Assembly (NCBI GenBank): GCA_046047235.1
Contig: JBJOII010000076.1
Span: forward strand, 1 to 21,610
Origin: JBMTVN01 sp046047235
Lineage (GTDB): Bacteria > Verrucomicrobiota > Verrucomicrobiia > Limisphaerales > JAHDYP01
Length of the DNA: 21,610 bases
Reading direction: 5' to 3'
A program made the translations under genes and the position numbers. How positions within the stretch are numbered: the stretch's first letter is position 1; each line of letters opens with the position of its first letter. This document shows positions 9,073 through 17,644 of this stretch, piece after piece. The notes beneath the pieces are model-generated. The model worked only from the letters and a program-made list of their open reading frames with translations, was not told where the DNA came from and did not search any database.

Positions 9073-10035
9073 TCAAGGCAACCGCTTGCCATGCGACACT
9101 TCCAACAACCGGTACCACTGCTCGCGCGTCATCGAAACCCCAAGCGCCTGCCGCGATTCCAATATGCGGTCCTTCTTCGTCGTCCCAACAATCGGAACAA
9201 TCCCCGCCGGATGACGCAGCAGCCACGCCAGCGCCACTACCGTCCGGCTCACCCCCAACTCCCTGGCGACCTGGTCCATCACCTCCCGCACGTGAATCCG
9301 ATGCGCATGATCACGGGTGTGCAAATCAATCGGGTTCGCATCCACCAACCGCCCCCCAGCCAAAGGACTCCAAGCCAAGGGCGTCATCCCCATCTCCATG
9401 CACTGGTCCAACGTCCCATCCTGAAACGGGTCAAGCCGCATCAGGTGAATCTCAACCTGATTAGCCAACAACGGCTTGGAGCAGGCCTGCTGCAATACCC
9501 TCACCTGCGAAGGTTTGAAATTGCTCACCCCAAAATGCCGCACCTTCCCCTGTGCCTCCAAACGCGCAAAAGCCTCCGCCACCTCATGGGGATCCCCCAA
9601 ATAGTCAGGCCGATGAAGTAAATACACATCCAGCACGTCGACCCCCAACCGCTTCAACGATGCCTCACAGCTCCCCACAATGTGAGCCAGGGAAAAATCA
9701 TACCGGTAAGGCGCATCCGCCACCGGATCCCCCTTGAACCGAATGCCACACTTGGACATCACCACCACCCTCCCCCTCATCCCCGGAGACTCCCTTAGCG
9801 CCTCACCAAAAACCTCCTCCGCCACACCCCCGGAATAAATGTCCGCCAGGTCAAAGAAGTCGTAGCCACCCTCGAACGCATCCAACACCGCCCTCACACC
9901 CGCACGCCGCTTCTCAGGAGTCACCTGTCCCCCGGACTCCGCACCAGCCACGCGCCAGCACCCATAAGCCAACCTTCCCACCCGCAGATCACTGCGCCCC
10001 AGCCTCACACTCGATTCGCTATTGTCAGATCCCAT
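9073..10035 (-). CDS. Aldo/keto reductase, YdhF-like
   Basis: NAD(P)H-dependent (β/α)8-barrel oxidoreductase of the aldo/keto reductase superfamily, 320 aa, cytoplasmic. The catalytic tetrad is visible: Asp62 and Tyr67 in FFDLADIY, Lys95 in VVMSKCGI, and His141 in YLLHRPDYL. GKVRHFGVSNF and PLAWSPLAGGRL are typical barrel segments, and the C-terminal VPIVGTTKKDRI contributes to cofactor phosphate binding. The order and wording of motifs (SKCGI, LANQVEI, GTLDQ, MTREQWYRL) resemble E. coli YdhF, whose physiological substrate is unclear. It is the first gene of the reductase-thpR-rhomboid unit. AAGGA lies 6 nt before the ATG, but a promoter −10 overlaps that site. Confidence 0.95.
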   Translation of the reverse strand: MGSDNSESSVRLGRSDLRVGRLAYGCWRVAGAESGGQVTPEKRRAGVRAVLDAFEGGYDFFDLADIYSGGVAEEVFGEALRESPGMRGRVVVMSKCGIRFKGDPVADAPYRYDFSLAHIVGSCEASLKRLGVDVLDVYLLHRPDYLGDPHEVAEAFARLEAQGKVRHFGVSNFKPSQVRVLQQACSKPLLANQVEIHLMRLDPFQDGTLDQCMEMGMTPLAWSPLAGGRLVDANPIDLHTRDHAHRIHVREVMDQVARELGVSRTVVALAWLLRHPAGIVPIVGTTKKDRILESRQALGVSMTREQWYRLLEVSHGKRLP

Positions 10036-10043
10036 GCCCGATC

Positions 10044-10072
10044 CTTATAGGCCTTGCCCCCAAATTCGTCAA
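10044..10072 (-). promoter_or_regulatory. Sigma-70-type promoter for the reductase-thpR-rhomboid operon
   Basis: Read on the − strand, TTGACG (10072-10067), a 17-nt spacer and TATAAG (10049-10044) match the −35/−10 consensus at 5 of 6 bases each. The −10 ends only 8 nt before the ATG at 10035, so transcription would begin at or next to the start codon and give a leaderless message. The AAGGA ribosome-site look-alike overlaps the −10 and would not be transcribed. Confidence 0.6.
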
Positions 10073-10085
10073 AACTCACAACAGC

Positions 10086-13000
10086 TCACCTCTTGTCCAA
10101 ACACCCCCTGACCGCATGAGCCAACTTCTCCAACTCATACGGCTTGGGCAAATAATCAAAACCCTGATCCACCGGATTCACCCCCTGCGAAAACTCGGAA
10201 CTATAGCCACTCGAAATCAATACCCGCAGCCCGGGACGCAATGAACGTAACTCCAAAGCCAACTCCAACCCCGTCATGCCCCCGGGCATCACCATGTCGG
10301 TAAATAATAAATCCGCCTCTGCACCCCGCCCCTGCCACCAATGGATCGCCTCGGATCCCGTCCTCGCTTCATGAACCCGATAACCCAACGACCGCAATGA
10401 CTGCGCCACCATCTGCCTCACCCGCGCATCATCCTCAACCAGCAAGACCGTCTCCTGCCCTCGAGGCAGCGACCCGCCCTCCCCCTCCCCTGAAACATCC
10501 TCGCCCCGTTCCTCAACCCCCTCATAAGAAGGCAGATAAACCTGAAACGTACTGCCGCTCCCCAACTCACTCTCCACTTCCACCCAACCCTTGTGCTGCG
10601 CCACAATGCCATGAACCGTGGCCAACCCCAATCCCGTCCCCTTCCCCGGCTCTTTCGTCGTGAAAAACGGCTCAAAAATCCGCCTGCGCGTCATCTCGTC
10701 CATCCCCACCCCCTCGTCCTTAACGGAAAGACAGACCGCTGGTCGCACACTCCCCCCCTCCGCTAATGACTCTACTCCCCTGCCTCCCTCGCACATCGAT
10801 GTCGCGATCGTAATCCTGCCCCCGCGCGGCATGGAATCCCTCGCATTAACCACCAGGTTCATCAGCACCTGCTCAATCATCCCCGCATCAGCTTCCACCC
10901 GAGCCAGCACGGACTTCCCGTCAAACCGCAGGTCGTAATGCTCCCCAATCAGACGACGCAACATCTTCAGCAGGTTGGCCACCACGTCGTTCAAATCCAA
11001 GGGCTTCACGCTCAATACCGACCTGCGGCTGAACATCAGCAACTGCCTCGTCAAATTGGCGGCCCGCCTCGCCTCCGAATCCAGCTCGACCAGCGCCTGC
11101 CTCGTCTCCTCATCCAGTCCCTCGTGTCCCTGCAGCAACCCCAAATGCATCATGATCGCCGCCAAAATGTTGTTGTAGTCGTGCGCCACCCCACCCGCCA
11201 ACTGCCCAATCGCCTCCAGCTTCTGCGCCTGCCTCAACTGCATCTCCAACTGCTTGCGCTCGGTAATATCCCGGTCCATACCCCGATACCCCAATAACTC
11301 CCCCTCCTCCCCGAACACCGGCGCCCCAGAAGTCTCCATCGTCACTAAATTCCCCTTCTTGTGCCGACAAACATTCTCAAGGTTACTAAAAGGCTTCTGA
11401 GTCAGCACAATCTCCCCAAACAGCTTCTTCATCCGCACCGCCTCCGTCTCCGTCATCAAATCAAACGCCGTCCGCCCCACAACTTCACCCGGCTCATAAC
11501 CCAACAAATCTCTTACCCGCGGACTCGCATACGTATAACGCCCCTGCCTGTCCACCTCCCAAACCCAGTCAAATGCCGTCTCCAACAACGTCCGGTAACG
11601 CAGCTCACTCTGCGCCAGTGCCTGCCCGGCACGAATGCGGTCCAACGCCCCCCCACCATAGTCCGCCAACGCCTGCAGGGTCTCCAAATCCTCATCATGA
11701 AACCCGTCCGCAGAAACACTGTGCAAAGCCAACACCCCAATGATCGCATCCCCACGGCGCACCGGCACACTCATCGTCACCCCCCCCTCGACCTCCTCCC
11801 CTCGGAATAACTGCCCCCCCTCCAACCGAACCCGCTCCACTCTCCCCCCACCCCGCAAAATCTCGCCGTCAGGATACTCGCGCTTCACCCCACCCTCAGT
11901 CCCTACCCGAATCACGGTTCCAAACGTCCCGTCATCCGCAAACACTCCCAACTCCGCCGCATCCCAATGCCACAAACGCTCCGCAGCATTCAGCAAGGCA
12001 CGCCCGGCATCCACCGGAGACCGCGTCTGATTCAACTGATCGCTCATCGCCAACAGCGCCTGCCGAAACTTATCAGCCCGACGACGCAACGTCACCTCAG
12101 TCCCCACCCCGCACACCCCCACAGCCGAACCATCCGTGTCCCGCAATAAAGTGGTCCGCACCTCGGTCACTTGCTCAGGCCCCCGACCATCCTCTCCAAC
12201 CAACTCGTCCACTGCATACCCCTCCACCAGCGTGCGCTCCAACTGCTCCCCCCCATATACACCATATTCCATCACGGTGTGCCCAAGCACCTCCGACTCC
12301 GATCGCTTTAACACCTCCATCATCGCACGGTTTAAATAGAGGATCTTCCCGTGCGTATCCGTCACGGTCACGCTGTCGTGAATCTGGTCCAGCATCAACG
12401 CCTGCAACCGCAACCGCTTCCCCGCCTCCCGCTGCACCATGATCTTGTGCATCTCATTGGCCACCAACTGCAGCTGGGATACATCCTCGTCCGTGTAGTC
12501 CTCCCCCTTGTTCCCCACACCAAATATGATGCGAACGCGATCCCTCGATACCACCGGGATGCTCATGAACCGCTTCAACACCGCATGCCCGGCCGGCAAT
12601 CCCCGCTGATTGGGCGAATGCTCATAATCATTGTAAACCACCGGCTTCCGTTGCCTCACGCAATCCACCCAGTTCCCCGCCTCCCGCAACGGATAATGGT
12701 TGTCATACACGGCTGTGCAGTTCTTCAACGCCGCCGCATTCCATGTCGTCAGAATGATCTCACGCTCGTCCTCGGATACCTTATGAAAGAAACCTATCCG
12801 GCTCTCGGTCAATCCCACCGCCTTGTCCAATACATAATCATACAGCTCCTTGTCCGTCATCCCCCCCTCCTGCTGGTGCAACTCCAGCAGAAGCTCCTTC
12901 AGTAAAGTGTCACGCCTCGCCCTGCTCAATGCCCGCTGACGCCCCGTAATATCCTCAATCGTCGCCATCATCCGATACGGGTTGCCGGCACCATCCCGAA

Positions 13001-14108
13001 TAAGAGTCGCGTTTACGTTCACCCATACCTCCCCACCACCCTTCCTCAAATAACGCTTCTCCGCCTGATACTCCCCGCGAATACCCTCAAGCAGCTTCCG
13101 GACATGAACCGCGTCCCGTTCCCGGTCATCCGGATGCGTCAACTCCTCAATCGTCATCCCCAGAAGCTCATTCTCGCGGTAGCCCGTAATAACGCACATC
13201 CTCGCGTTGACCCTCGTAAACCGCCTGCTACCAGGATCAGCCTGCGCCATGCCCACAGAAGCCATCATAAACAACGACCTGAACTCCTGTTCGCTCCGAC
13301 GCAGCGCCTCCTCCGCCCGGCGCTGCGCTGTTACATCCGCATACGTCACCACCTTCCCCAAACCAGGCAGACCCACCGGCGCCGCAGTCACACTCATCCA
13401 CCCCACGGTATCATCAGGACGCACCACCCCAATCTCCGCATGCTGCACCCGCTTCCCCTCCCTTAATCCAATCGCATCCGCAAACTCCTCCGCGCTCATC
13501 GGGTTGCCGTCCCGCTTCACCATCGGCCACCCACCCCACCCCCCCCCGTTCGCCCCACCCTCCCGCGATAACCCCAAATACTCCTCCGCTACCGAGTTGG
13601 TCTCCACAACCCCCCCCTCACCGTCCATGACCGTGATCCCCATCGGAAACGCCTCAAACAGGGCCTTATACTTGCCCACGGCAGTGCGCAATGCCTCCTC
13701 TGCCCGTGATCGCTCCTGCAAAAGCTGCCAGGACTTCAAAGTCCGCTCCAGCACCCGGGGAATCATCGCAAACACCTCAGGCGACTTCACAATGTAGTCC
13801 ATCGCCCCACGCTTGATCGCGTCCACAGCCGTCGCCTCATCCCCATAACTCGTCATGAGAATAATCGGCGCAACCCCCTGCTCCGGAGGAGAAACCAGCA
13901 CGGTCTCCGCACGACCATCCGGCAATACCATATCCATCACCACCAACTGCGGACTCCATTCCGTCGCCACCCGCCGGAAATCCGCCAACGACCTCCCGTC
14001 ACGAACTTCATACAGCCCGTCACCCCACTCCTCCAACGCTCGGCAAATCGCCTCCAAATGGGCAGGCTCATCGTCAACCACTAGAACACGTATCGATTCG
14101 CTGTTCAT
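10086..14108 (-). CDS. Hybrid sensor histidine kinase, REC-PAS-PAS-GAF-PAS-GAF-PAS-HisKA-HATPase-REC
   Basis: A 1340-residue cytoplasmic signalling kinase with no transmembrane segment. Domains by residue: REC 6-125 (acid pocket D12/D13, phospho-acceptor D59, K108); PAS about 145-262; PAS about 272-392 (ends MMATIEDITGR); GAF about 410-560; PAS about 568-675; GAF about 695-825; PAS about 835-952 (YRGMDRDITERK); HisKA with phospho-accepting His976 in GGVAHDYNNILA; HATPase with N-box N1084/N1088, DEGVGMD 1131-1137 and GKGTGLGLATVHG 1155-1167; C-terminal REC about 1219-1338 with D1271 and K1322. All catalytic residues are present, so it should autophosphorylate and pass phosphate to its own REC. 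The N-terminal REC can receive an upstream signal. It has no DNA-binding output, so it needs an Hpt or regulator elsewhere. It lies 115 nt downstream of the membrane kinase on the same strand. Confidence 0.95.
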   Translation of the reverse strand: MNSESIRVLVVDDEPAHLEAICRALEEWGDGLYEVRDGRSLADFRRVATEWSPQLVVMDMVLPDGRAETVLVSPPEQGVAPIILMTSYGDEATAVDAIKRGAMDYIVKSPEVFAMIPRVLERTLKSWQLLQERSRAEEALRTAVGKYKALFEAFPMGITVMDGEGGVVETNSVAEEYLGLSREGGANGGGWGGWPMVKRDGNPMSAEEFADAIGLREGKRVQHAEIGVVRPDDTVGWMSVTAAPVGLPGLGKVVTYADVTAQRRAEEALRRSEQEFRSLFMMASVGMAQADPGSRRFTRVNARMCVITGYRENELLGMTIEELTHPDDRERDAVHVRKLLEGIRGEYQAEKRYLRKGGGEVWVNVNATLIRDGAGNPYRMMATIEDITGRQRALSRARRDTLLKELLLELHQQEGGMTDKELYDYVLDKAVGLTESRIGFFHKVSEDEREIILTTWNAAALKNCTAVYDNHYPLREAGNWVDCVRQRKPVVYNDYEHSPNQRGLPAGHAVLKRFMSIPVVSRDRVRIIFGVGNKGEDYTDEDVSQLQLVANEMHKIMVQREAGKRLRLQALMLDQIHDSVTVTDTHGKILYLNRAMMEVLKRSESEVLGHTVMEYGVYGGEQLERTLVEGYAVDELVGEDGRGPEQVTEVRTTLLRDTDGSAVGVCGVGTEVTLRRRADKFRQALLAMSDQLNQTRSPVDAGRALLNAAERLWHWDAAELGVFADDGTFGTVIRVGTEGGVKREYPDGEILRGGGRVERVRLEGGQLFRGEEVEGGVTMSVPVRRGDAIIGVLALHSVSADGFHDEDLETLQALADYGGGALDRIRAGQALAQSELRYRTLLETAFDWVWEVDRQGRYTYASPRVRDLLGYEPGEVVGRTAFDLMTETEAVRMKKLFGEIVLTQKPFSNLENVCRHKKGNLVTMETSGAPVFGEEGELLGYRGMDRDITERKQLEMQLRQAQKLEAIGQLAGGVAHDYNNILAAIMMHLGLLQGHEGLDEETRQALVELDSEARRAANLTRQLLMFSRRSVLSVKPLDLNDVVANLLKMLRRLIGEHYDLRFDGKSVLARVEADAGMIEQVLMNLVVNARDSMPRGGRITIATSMCEGGRGVESLAEGGSVRPAVCLSVKDEGVGMDEMTRRRIFEPFFTTKEPGKGTGLGLATVHGIVAQHKGWVEVESELGSGSTFQVYLPSYEGVEERGEDVSGEGEGGSLPRGQETVLLVEDDARVRQMVAQSLRSLGYRVHEARTGSEAIHWWQGRGAEADLLFTDMVMPGGMTGLELALELRSLRPGLRVLISSGYSSEFSQGVNPVDQGFDYLPKPYELEKLAHAVRGCLDKR

Positions 14109-14223
14109 CTCTGATCCCAGATTCGCTCACGCTTCCTTCAGCCAAGGGTCGCCACCGAACTCATCCACACCCATCGCCCTGATTTAAATGCCAGGCACCA
14201 TCCAATTAAAGCCCGTAATCCCT
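14109..14223 (-). other. Short intergenic gap between the two − strand kinases
   Basis: 115 nt with no gene. GGGATCAGAG immediately precedes the downstream ATG and is at best a weak ribosome site. An AT-rich TTTAAAT is present, but I see no convincing −35 partner, so a separate promoter is possible but unsupported. Confidence 0.4.
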
Positions 14224-15333
14224 TCATCCTGAGCTTTCTTCCCTGTCAGCAGCCCGAATCCCGGGAAGCTCAACAAAAAACGAGCAACCCTTCCCCACCC
14301 CCGCCGACTCCACCCAAACCCGGCCGCCATGTGTATCCACAATCCGCTTCACCACCGCCAACCCCAGCCCGCTACCGCTACCCCCCGACTGCAACCGCTC
14401 AAAAACCTCAAAAACCCTCAAATGATCCCTTGGATCAATCCCCACCCCATTGTCCCGCACCACAACTCTCCCCACCCCATCCCCCAGCTCAACCCCAATC
14501 TCAACAACCGGTTCCACCTGCCCCCCCTTATACTTGACGGCATTGTCCAATAAGTTCTGAAAAAGTTGAACCAGCCGACGCCGCTCGCCCCGAATAACAA
14601 AACCGGTGGCGGGTAAACGTACGTCCACTCCCCCACCCCGAACCTGCCCCGCCACCATTTCAAGCGCCTCCCGAAGTACCACCCCCAAATCCATGTCCAC
14701 CACATCCACCACCGCCCGCCCGGCCCTCGATAAAACCAACAACTCCTCCAGCATCTGCTCCATTTTCACCGCCGCCGCCCTAATGTGCCCCAAATCCGCC
14801 TCCACCCGCGCCCCGTCCCCCTTCTCCAAGTCCCGCCCCAAGTAGGCCAGAAAGGTCTGTATCGTCACCAAAGGACTCCGCAGGTCGTGCGAAACCGCCC
14901 GGGTAAAACGAATCAACTCCTCATTCTGCAACCGCAAAACCGCCTGTTCATCCCGCAGGTCAGCGACCGCACCCCCACCCCCACTACGACCAGCAACAGC
15001 ATCCGGCTCGCCCGCGTCCTGCCTCGATTCATCCGACCGTTCCCTCCGCCCCCCATGACGCCAAGCCCCGACACTCAGCCCAGTCAAAAGCAGCACCGCC
15101 CCCCCCGCCGTCCATCGGCACACCCCGTCCAACTCCTGCCACTCCACCAGCAGCTCCCGCAACTCCTCCGCACCCGAAGCATCCCCCCGAACCTCAACCA
15201 CCTCCCGGCACAGTTCCTCCACCCGGACCACCACCCGACTCCGCAGTGTATGCTGCCAGATCGCTACCACGCAGTAGCCCAAAGCAACGACAACCGTCCA
15301 AAGAACCCAAACCGTTGGAGCCGTTCCCTTCAT
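14224..15333 (-). CDS. Membrane-bound sensor histidine kinase
   Basis: About 369 aa from the ATG at 15333. TM1 is at residues 9-26 (WVLWTVVVALGYCVVAIW) and TM2 about 75-90 (TAGGAVLLLTGLSVGAW). They enclose a short ~50-residue extracytoplasmic segment, rich in Glu and predicted helical, which is the likely sensor. A polar linker leads to HisKA with His149 in SHDLRSPLVTIQTFLAYL. The HATPase has N260/N264 (NLLDNAVKY), DNGVGID 294-300 and GSGLGL 320-325. All kinase residues are intact. A GTG at 15408 would add 25 residues and has AGG six bases upstream; I preferred 15333 because the protein then begins with a normal N-in anchor. It follows the NarL-type regulator on the same strand after 207 nt, so it is that regulator's likely partner (inference). 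The phytochrome-like HATPase type matches cyanobacterial and verrucomicrobial kinases. Confidence 0.9.
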   Translation of the reverse strand: MKGTAPTVWVLWTVVVALGYCVVAIWQHTLRSRVVVRVEELCREVVEVRGDASGAEELRELLVEWQELDGVCRWTAGGAVLLLTGLSVGAWRHGGRRERSDESRQDAGEPDAVAGRSGGGGAVADLRDEQAVLRLQNEELIRFTRAVSHDLRSPLVTIQTFLAYLGRDLEKGDGARVEADLGHIRAAAVKMEQMLEELLVLSRAGRAVVDVVDMDLGVVLREALEMVAGQVRGGGVDVRLPATGFVIRGERRRLVQLFQNLLDNAVKYKGGQVEPVVEIGVELGDGVGRVVVRDNGVGIDPRDHLRVFEVFERLQSGGSGSGLGLAVVKRIVDTHGGRVWVESAGVGKGCSFFVELPGIRAADREESSG

Positions 15334-15540
15334 TAATCTAACTCGGTTCAATTCGGGACCCCATACGCTTCGCCTCAACCAGCACAACCCCGTGTTAACA
15401 ATGAACACAAGTGACCTGAGCCCCCCTGAGCAAAACTACACGCCTAGTCCCGGCAAGTGCGCTGATAACGACTCATCGGAACAATCCCACCGAACCTTGA
15501 GCCGGATTCGAAACCAAAACCCAAGCAAACCGCAACTACC
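15334..15540 (-). other. Intergenic region between regulator and membrane kinase genes
   Basis: 207 nt without a convincing gene; the first 75 nt could encode an N-terminal extension of the kinase from the GTG at 15408. A small dyad, GTGTT-7 nt-AACAC, lies around 15389-15407. I see no clear promoter or terminator. The length is compatible with a separate promoter for the kinase. Confidence 0.4.
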
Positions 15541-16212
15541 CTAACCCTGTTCTTCCTTCATACCCACCGACACCTCCCCTAAAGCCGCCCGCCAGGCAAC
15601 CCATGCCGCCGCATGCCTCGTCTCCACACCCAGTTTGGGGAAAATGTTCTGCAAATGCGTCCGGACCGTCGCCGGACTCAGTCCCAGAATAATCGCGATC
15701 TCAGGGTTCGTCTTCCCCTGCATAACCCATAACAGCACCTGCACCTCGCGCTGCGTTAAACCCAGAGACTGCAACTGCGCAGGTGAAGGCGGCGTCGCCA
15801 TCGCATGACGAGGAGCCTGACGCGTCGATGACGCCAACGCCTGCCGCTCCAACCTCGCCGAAATAGCCTTCAGGATCTGCTCATGGTCCGACTTCTTCGA
15901 AACATAGTCGTCCGCCCCCAATCCCATCCCCATCCTCACATCCCCCACCGCATCGCGACCCGTCAGAAAAATAAAGATAACGTTAGCGGTCTCCGGAGTA
16001 GATCGCATGGCCGCCAAAACCGCAAAACCATCCATCCCCGGCATGCTCACATCGCAAATCACCACGTTCGGCTGCATCGAAACCGCCAAATCCATGACAG
16101 CAGACGGATCACTGCAGCCACCAGCCTCATATCCCCGGCTCTGCAGCAACAGCACTATCGCCTCTACATAATCACGATCATCGTCGATCACCAGGACTCT
16201 TACGGGTTCCAT
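15541..16212 (-). CDS. NarL/FixJ-type response regulator (REC + LuxR-type HTH)
   Basis: 223 aa, cytoplasmic transcription factor. The REC domain (residues 4-118) has the acid triad D10-D12, phospho-acceptor Asp54 in VVICDVSMPGMDG, Thr84 and Lys106. The usual Lys-Pro pair is Lys106-Lys-Ser here, so the conserved cis-proline is missing. A 25-residue linker leads to a LuxR-type HTH at about 150-207 (LTQREVQVLLWVMQGKT, then SPATVRTHLQNIFPKLGV), with all the usual spacing. It is the only DNA-binding protein of the signalling island and is divergent from the REC-kinase triad, so it may control itself and the triad (inference). Its REC resembles those of the two REC-kinases, including the DVR-GM-GADDY stretch. 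TATAGT lies 8 nt before the ATG. Confidence 0.94.
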   Translation of the reverse strand: MEPVRVLVIDDDRDYVEAIVLLLQSRGYEAGGCSDPSAVMDLAVSMQPNVVICDVSMPGMDGFAVLAAMRSTPETANVIFIFLTGRDAVGDVRMGMGLGADDYVSKKSDHEQILKAISARLERQALASSTRQAPRHAMATPPSPAQLQSLGLTQREVQVLLWVMQGKTNPEIAIILGLSPATVRTHLQNIFPKLGVETRHAAAWVAWRAALGEVSVGMKEEQG

Positions 16213-16349
16213 TGCACGGCACTATAAGAGGCTTCATCTGATTCCGCTACTGTAAAGAGTCCATCTAAACCAGCCCTGAAAAGGGGATCCCCGACCAACC
16301 TCACAGCACATGAAACCCTCAAATCAATCAGCAAGCCTAGGACACATGT

Positions 16350-16370
16350 CGTATTGGCGTGCCAAATACG
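16350..16370. promoter_or_regulatory. Imperfect dyad, likely operator
   Basis: CGTATTGGC (16350-16358) and GCCAAATACG (16361-16370) are inverted copies around a GT centre, differing by one extra base in the right arm. It sits 15 nt upstream of the putative −35 for the triad and 138 nt from the regulator's start. That is a natural place for a dimeric regulator such as the divergent NarL-type protein, though the binder is inferred. It has no T-tract, so it is not a terminator. Confidence 0.5.
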
Positions 16371-16384
16371 AAGAACATACTAAT

Positions 16385-16412
16385 TTGATTATATTATTTT
16401 CGACGGTTAAAT
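16385..16412 (+). promoter_or_regulatory. Candidate promoter of the REC-kinase triad
   Basis: TTGATT (16385-16390), a 16-nt spacer and TTAAAT (16407-16412) match the −35/−10 consensus at 4 of 6 bases each, in the most AT-rich stretch of the region. The implied leader is about 100 nt. Moderate to weak on sequence alone. Confidence 0.4.
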
Positions 16413-16519
16413 AGGAAAGCGGTCCATCCGATAGTCCATTGATGATTCGCTCCCCAGATAGACACGTTGAACGAAACTATTAATCGAACACCACAGGCCT
16501 CAACCTCAAGCCCCTCCCA

Positions 16520-17644
16520 ATGACCCATATTCTCATCATCGAAGATGACCCGAACCTGGCCACAACCATGGCTTCCCGATTGGAATTGGAAGGCTTCAAC
16601 GTCCGCGTCGAACCCAACGGAAAAGCCGGGTTGAAAGCCGCCACTGAATCCCGACCCGACCTGATCCTCTGCGATATCGCCATGCCCGAAATGGACGGAT
16701 ACGAGGTTCTGGCATCCATCCGCGAACAGGAATCCACCTCCGAAGTGCCCTTCGTCTTCCTCACCGCCAGAGTCGAACGCAATGACGTCCGTAAAGGCAT
16801 GCACCAAGGCGCCGATGATTACCTCTGCAAACCCGTCACCCGTGAAGACCTCATGGCCACCATCCGCACCTGCCTGAACCGCCGCCAGCGCCAGCAACGC
16901 GGAATGCAACAGACCAAAAAGGACATCACCTCCCTCCTCATGGGATTCGCCCACGATATCCGCACCCCCCTCCAAGTCCTCAGTATTCACGCCGATATCC
17001 TCAACCCAGGCTCGGAAGAAATTAAGTCCGGCGAAAACCGACGCCTCGCCGCCGTCTCCGGCATCCAGCGCGTCTCACGCCGCCTAAGCCGTATGGCCGA
17101 AGAAATCCTCACCTTCAGCCAGCACCAACTCGACCAGGTCGTCACCCAAACCAAACAAATCCTCGCCCAACAACTCCTCCAGGACTGCAAGGACGAATCA
17201 CAACAGCCTGAAAGAATCCTCCTCGACCTGGCCAAGGAACCCCTGCGCATCAACATTGATGAACGCCTCCTCCGCCAAACCCTCGACAACCTCATCTCCA
17301 ACGCCATCAAATACAGCCCCGGAAACCAGCCCGTCACCCTCAGCTGCCAACAAAAGGACCACTGGATAGAACTCTCCGTCGCTGACCACGGAATCGGGAT
17401 CCCAGCCGATGACCTGCCCCACATCTTCGAAGCTTTCCGCCGCGCAAGTAACGTCGGCCGGGCACCCGGCACAGGTATCGGACTCGCCCTCGCCAAACGA
17501 AACGTCGATGCACACGGCGGCCGACTCGAAGTCACGAGCACCGAGAATGAAGGCTCGCGCTTCTCCATCCTGCTCCCCATTCCCCAAGGCAAGCCCGGTT
17601 CAACCATCCCCGCTAAACCGCCCAGCCCCGAGCACGCCCAGTAG
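16520..17644 (+). CDS. REC-histidine kinase (N-terminal receiver fused to kinase), first of triad
   Basis: 374 aa, cytoplasmic, no sensory domain other than the receiver. REC covers residues 3-120 with acid residues E8/D9/D10, phospho-acceptor Asp52 in LILCDIAMPEMDG, Thr82 and Lys104 in DDYLCKPV. A basic, Gln-rich linker (121-135) leads to HisKA with His145 in GFAHDIRTPLQVL. The HATPase has N257/N261 (DNLISNAIKYS), DHGIGIP 289-295 and GTGIGLALAK about 317-326. The tail is Pro-rich. This is a kinase switched by phosphorylation of its own N-terminal receiver, not a classical hybrid with the receiver at the end. It stops 4 nt before the next gene, so they are co-transcribed. It is paralogous to the third gene of the triad, with near-identical REC patterns. 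Confidence 0.95.
   Translation: MTHILIIEDDPNLATTMASRLELEGFNVRVEPNGKAGLKAATESRPDLILCDIAMPEMDGYEVLASIREQESTSEVPFVFLTARVERNDVRKGMHQGADDYLCKPVTREDLMATIRTCLNRRQRQQRGMQQTKKDITSLLMGFAHDIRTPLQVLSIHADILNPGSEEIKSGENRRLAAVSGIQRVSRRLSRMAEEILTFSQHQLDQVVTQTKQILAQQLLQDCKDESQQPERILLDLAKEPLRINIDERLLRQTLDNLISNAIKYSPGNQPVTLSCQQKDHWIELSVADHGIGIPADDLPHIFEAFRRASNVGRAPGTGIGLALAKRNVDAHGGRLEVTSTENEGSRFSILLPIPQGKPGSTIPAKPPSPEHAQ

Larger units (their letters stand above)
16213..16519. promoter_or_regulatory. Divergent promoter region between regulator and REC-kinase triad
   Basis: 307 nt with no gene and clearly more AT than the surroundings, especially 16379-16412. Toward the regulator, TATAGT (complement of 16221-16226) lies 8 nt before its ATG, without a good −35. 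It also holds a perfect GGGGATCCCC palindrome (16283-16292), an imperfect dyad at 16350-16370 and a + strand promoter candidate at 16385-16412. The + gene has no ribosome site before its ATG at 16520, and an in-frame TAA at 16481-16483 rules out a much earlier start. Confidence 0.7.

Noticed and set aside
16283..16292. GGGGATCCCC perfect palindrome as an operator
   Set aside because: Only 10 bp, with no repeat elsewhere in the region; it may be chance.
16350..16372. Sigma-54 promoter on the − strand (TGGCAC present in the dyad)
   Set aside because: The −24-like TGGCAC is not followed by the required GC at −12 (TACG is found instead). The dyad explains the sequence better.
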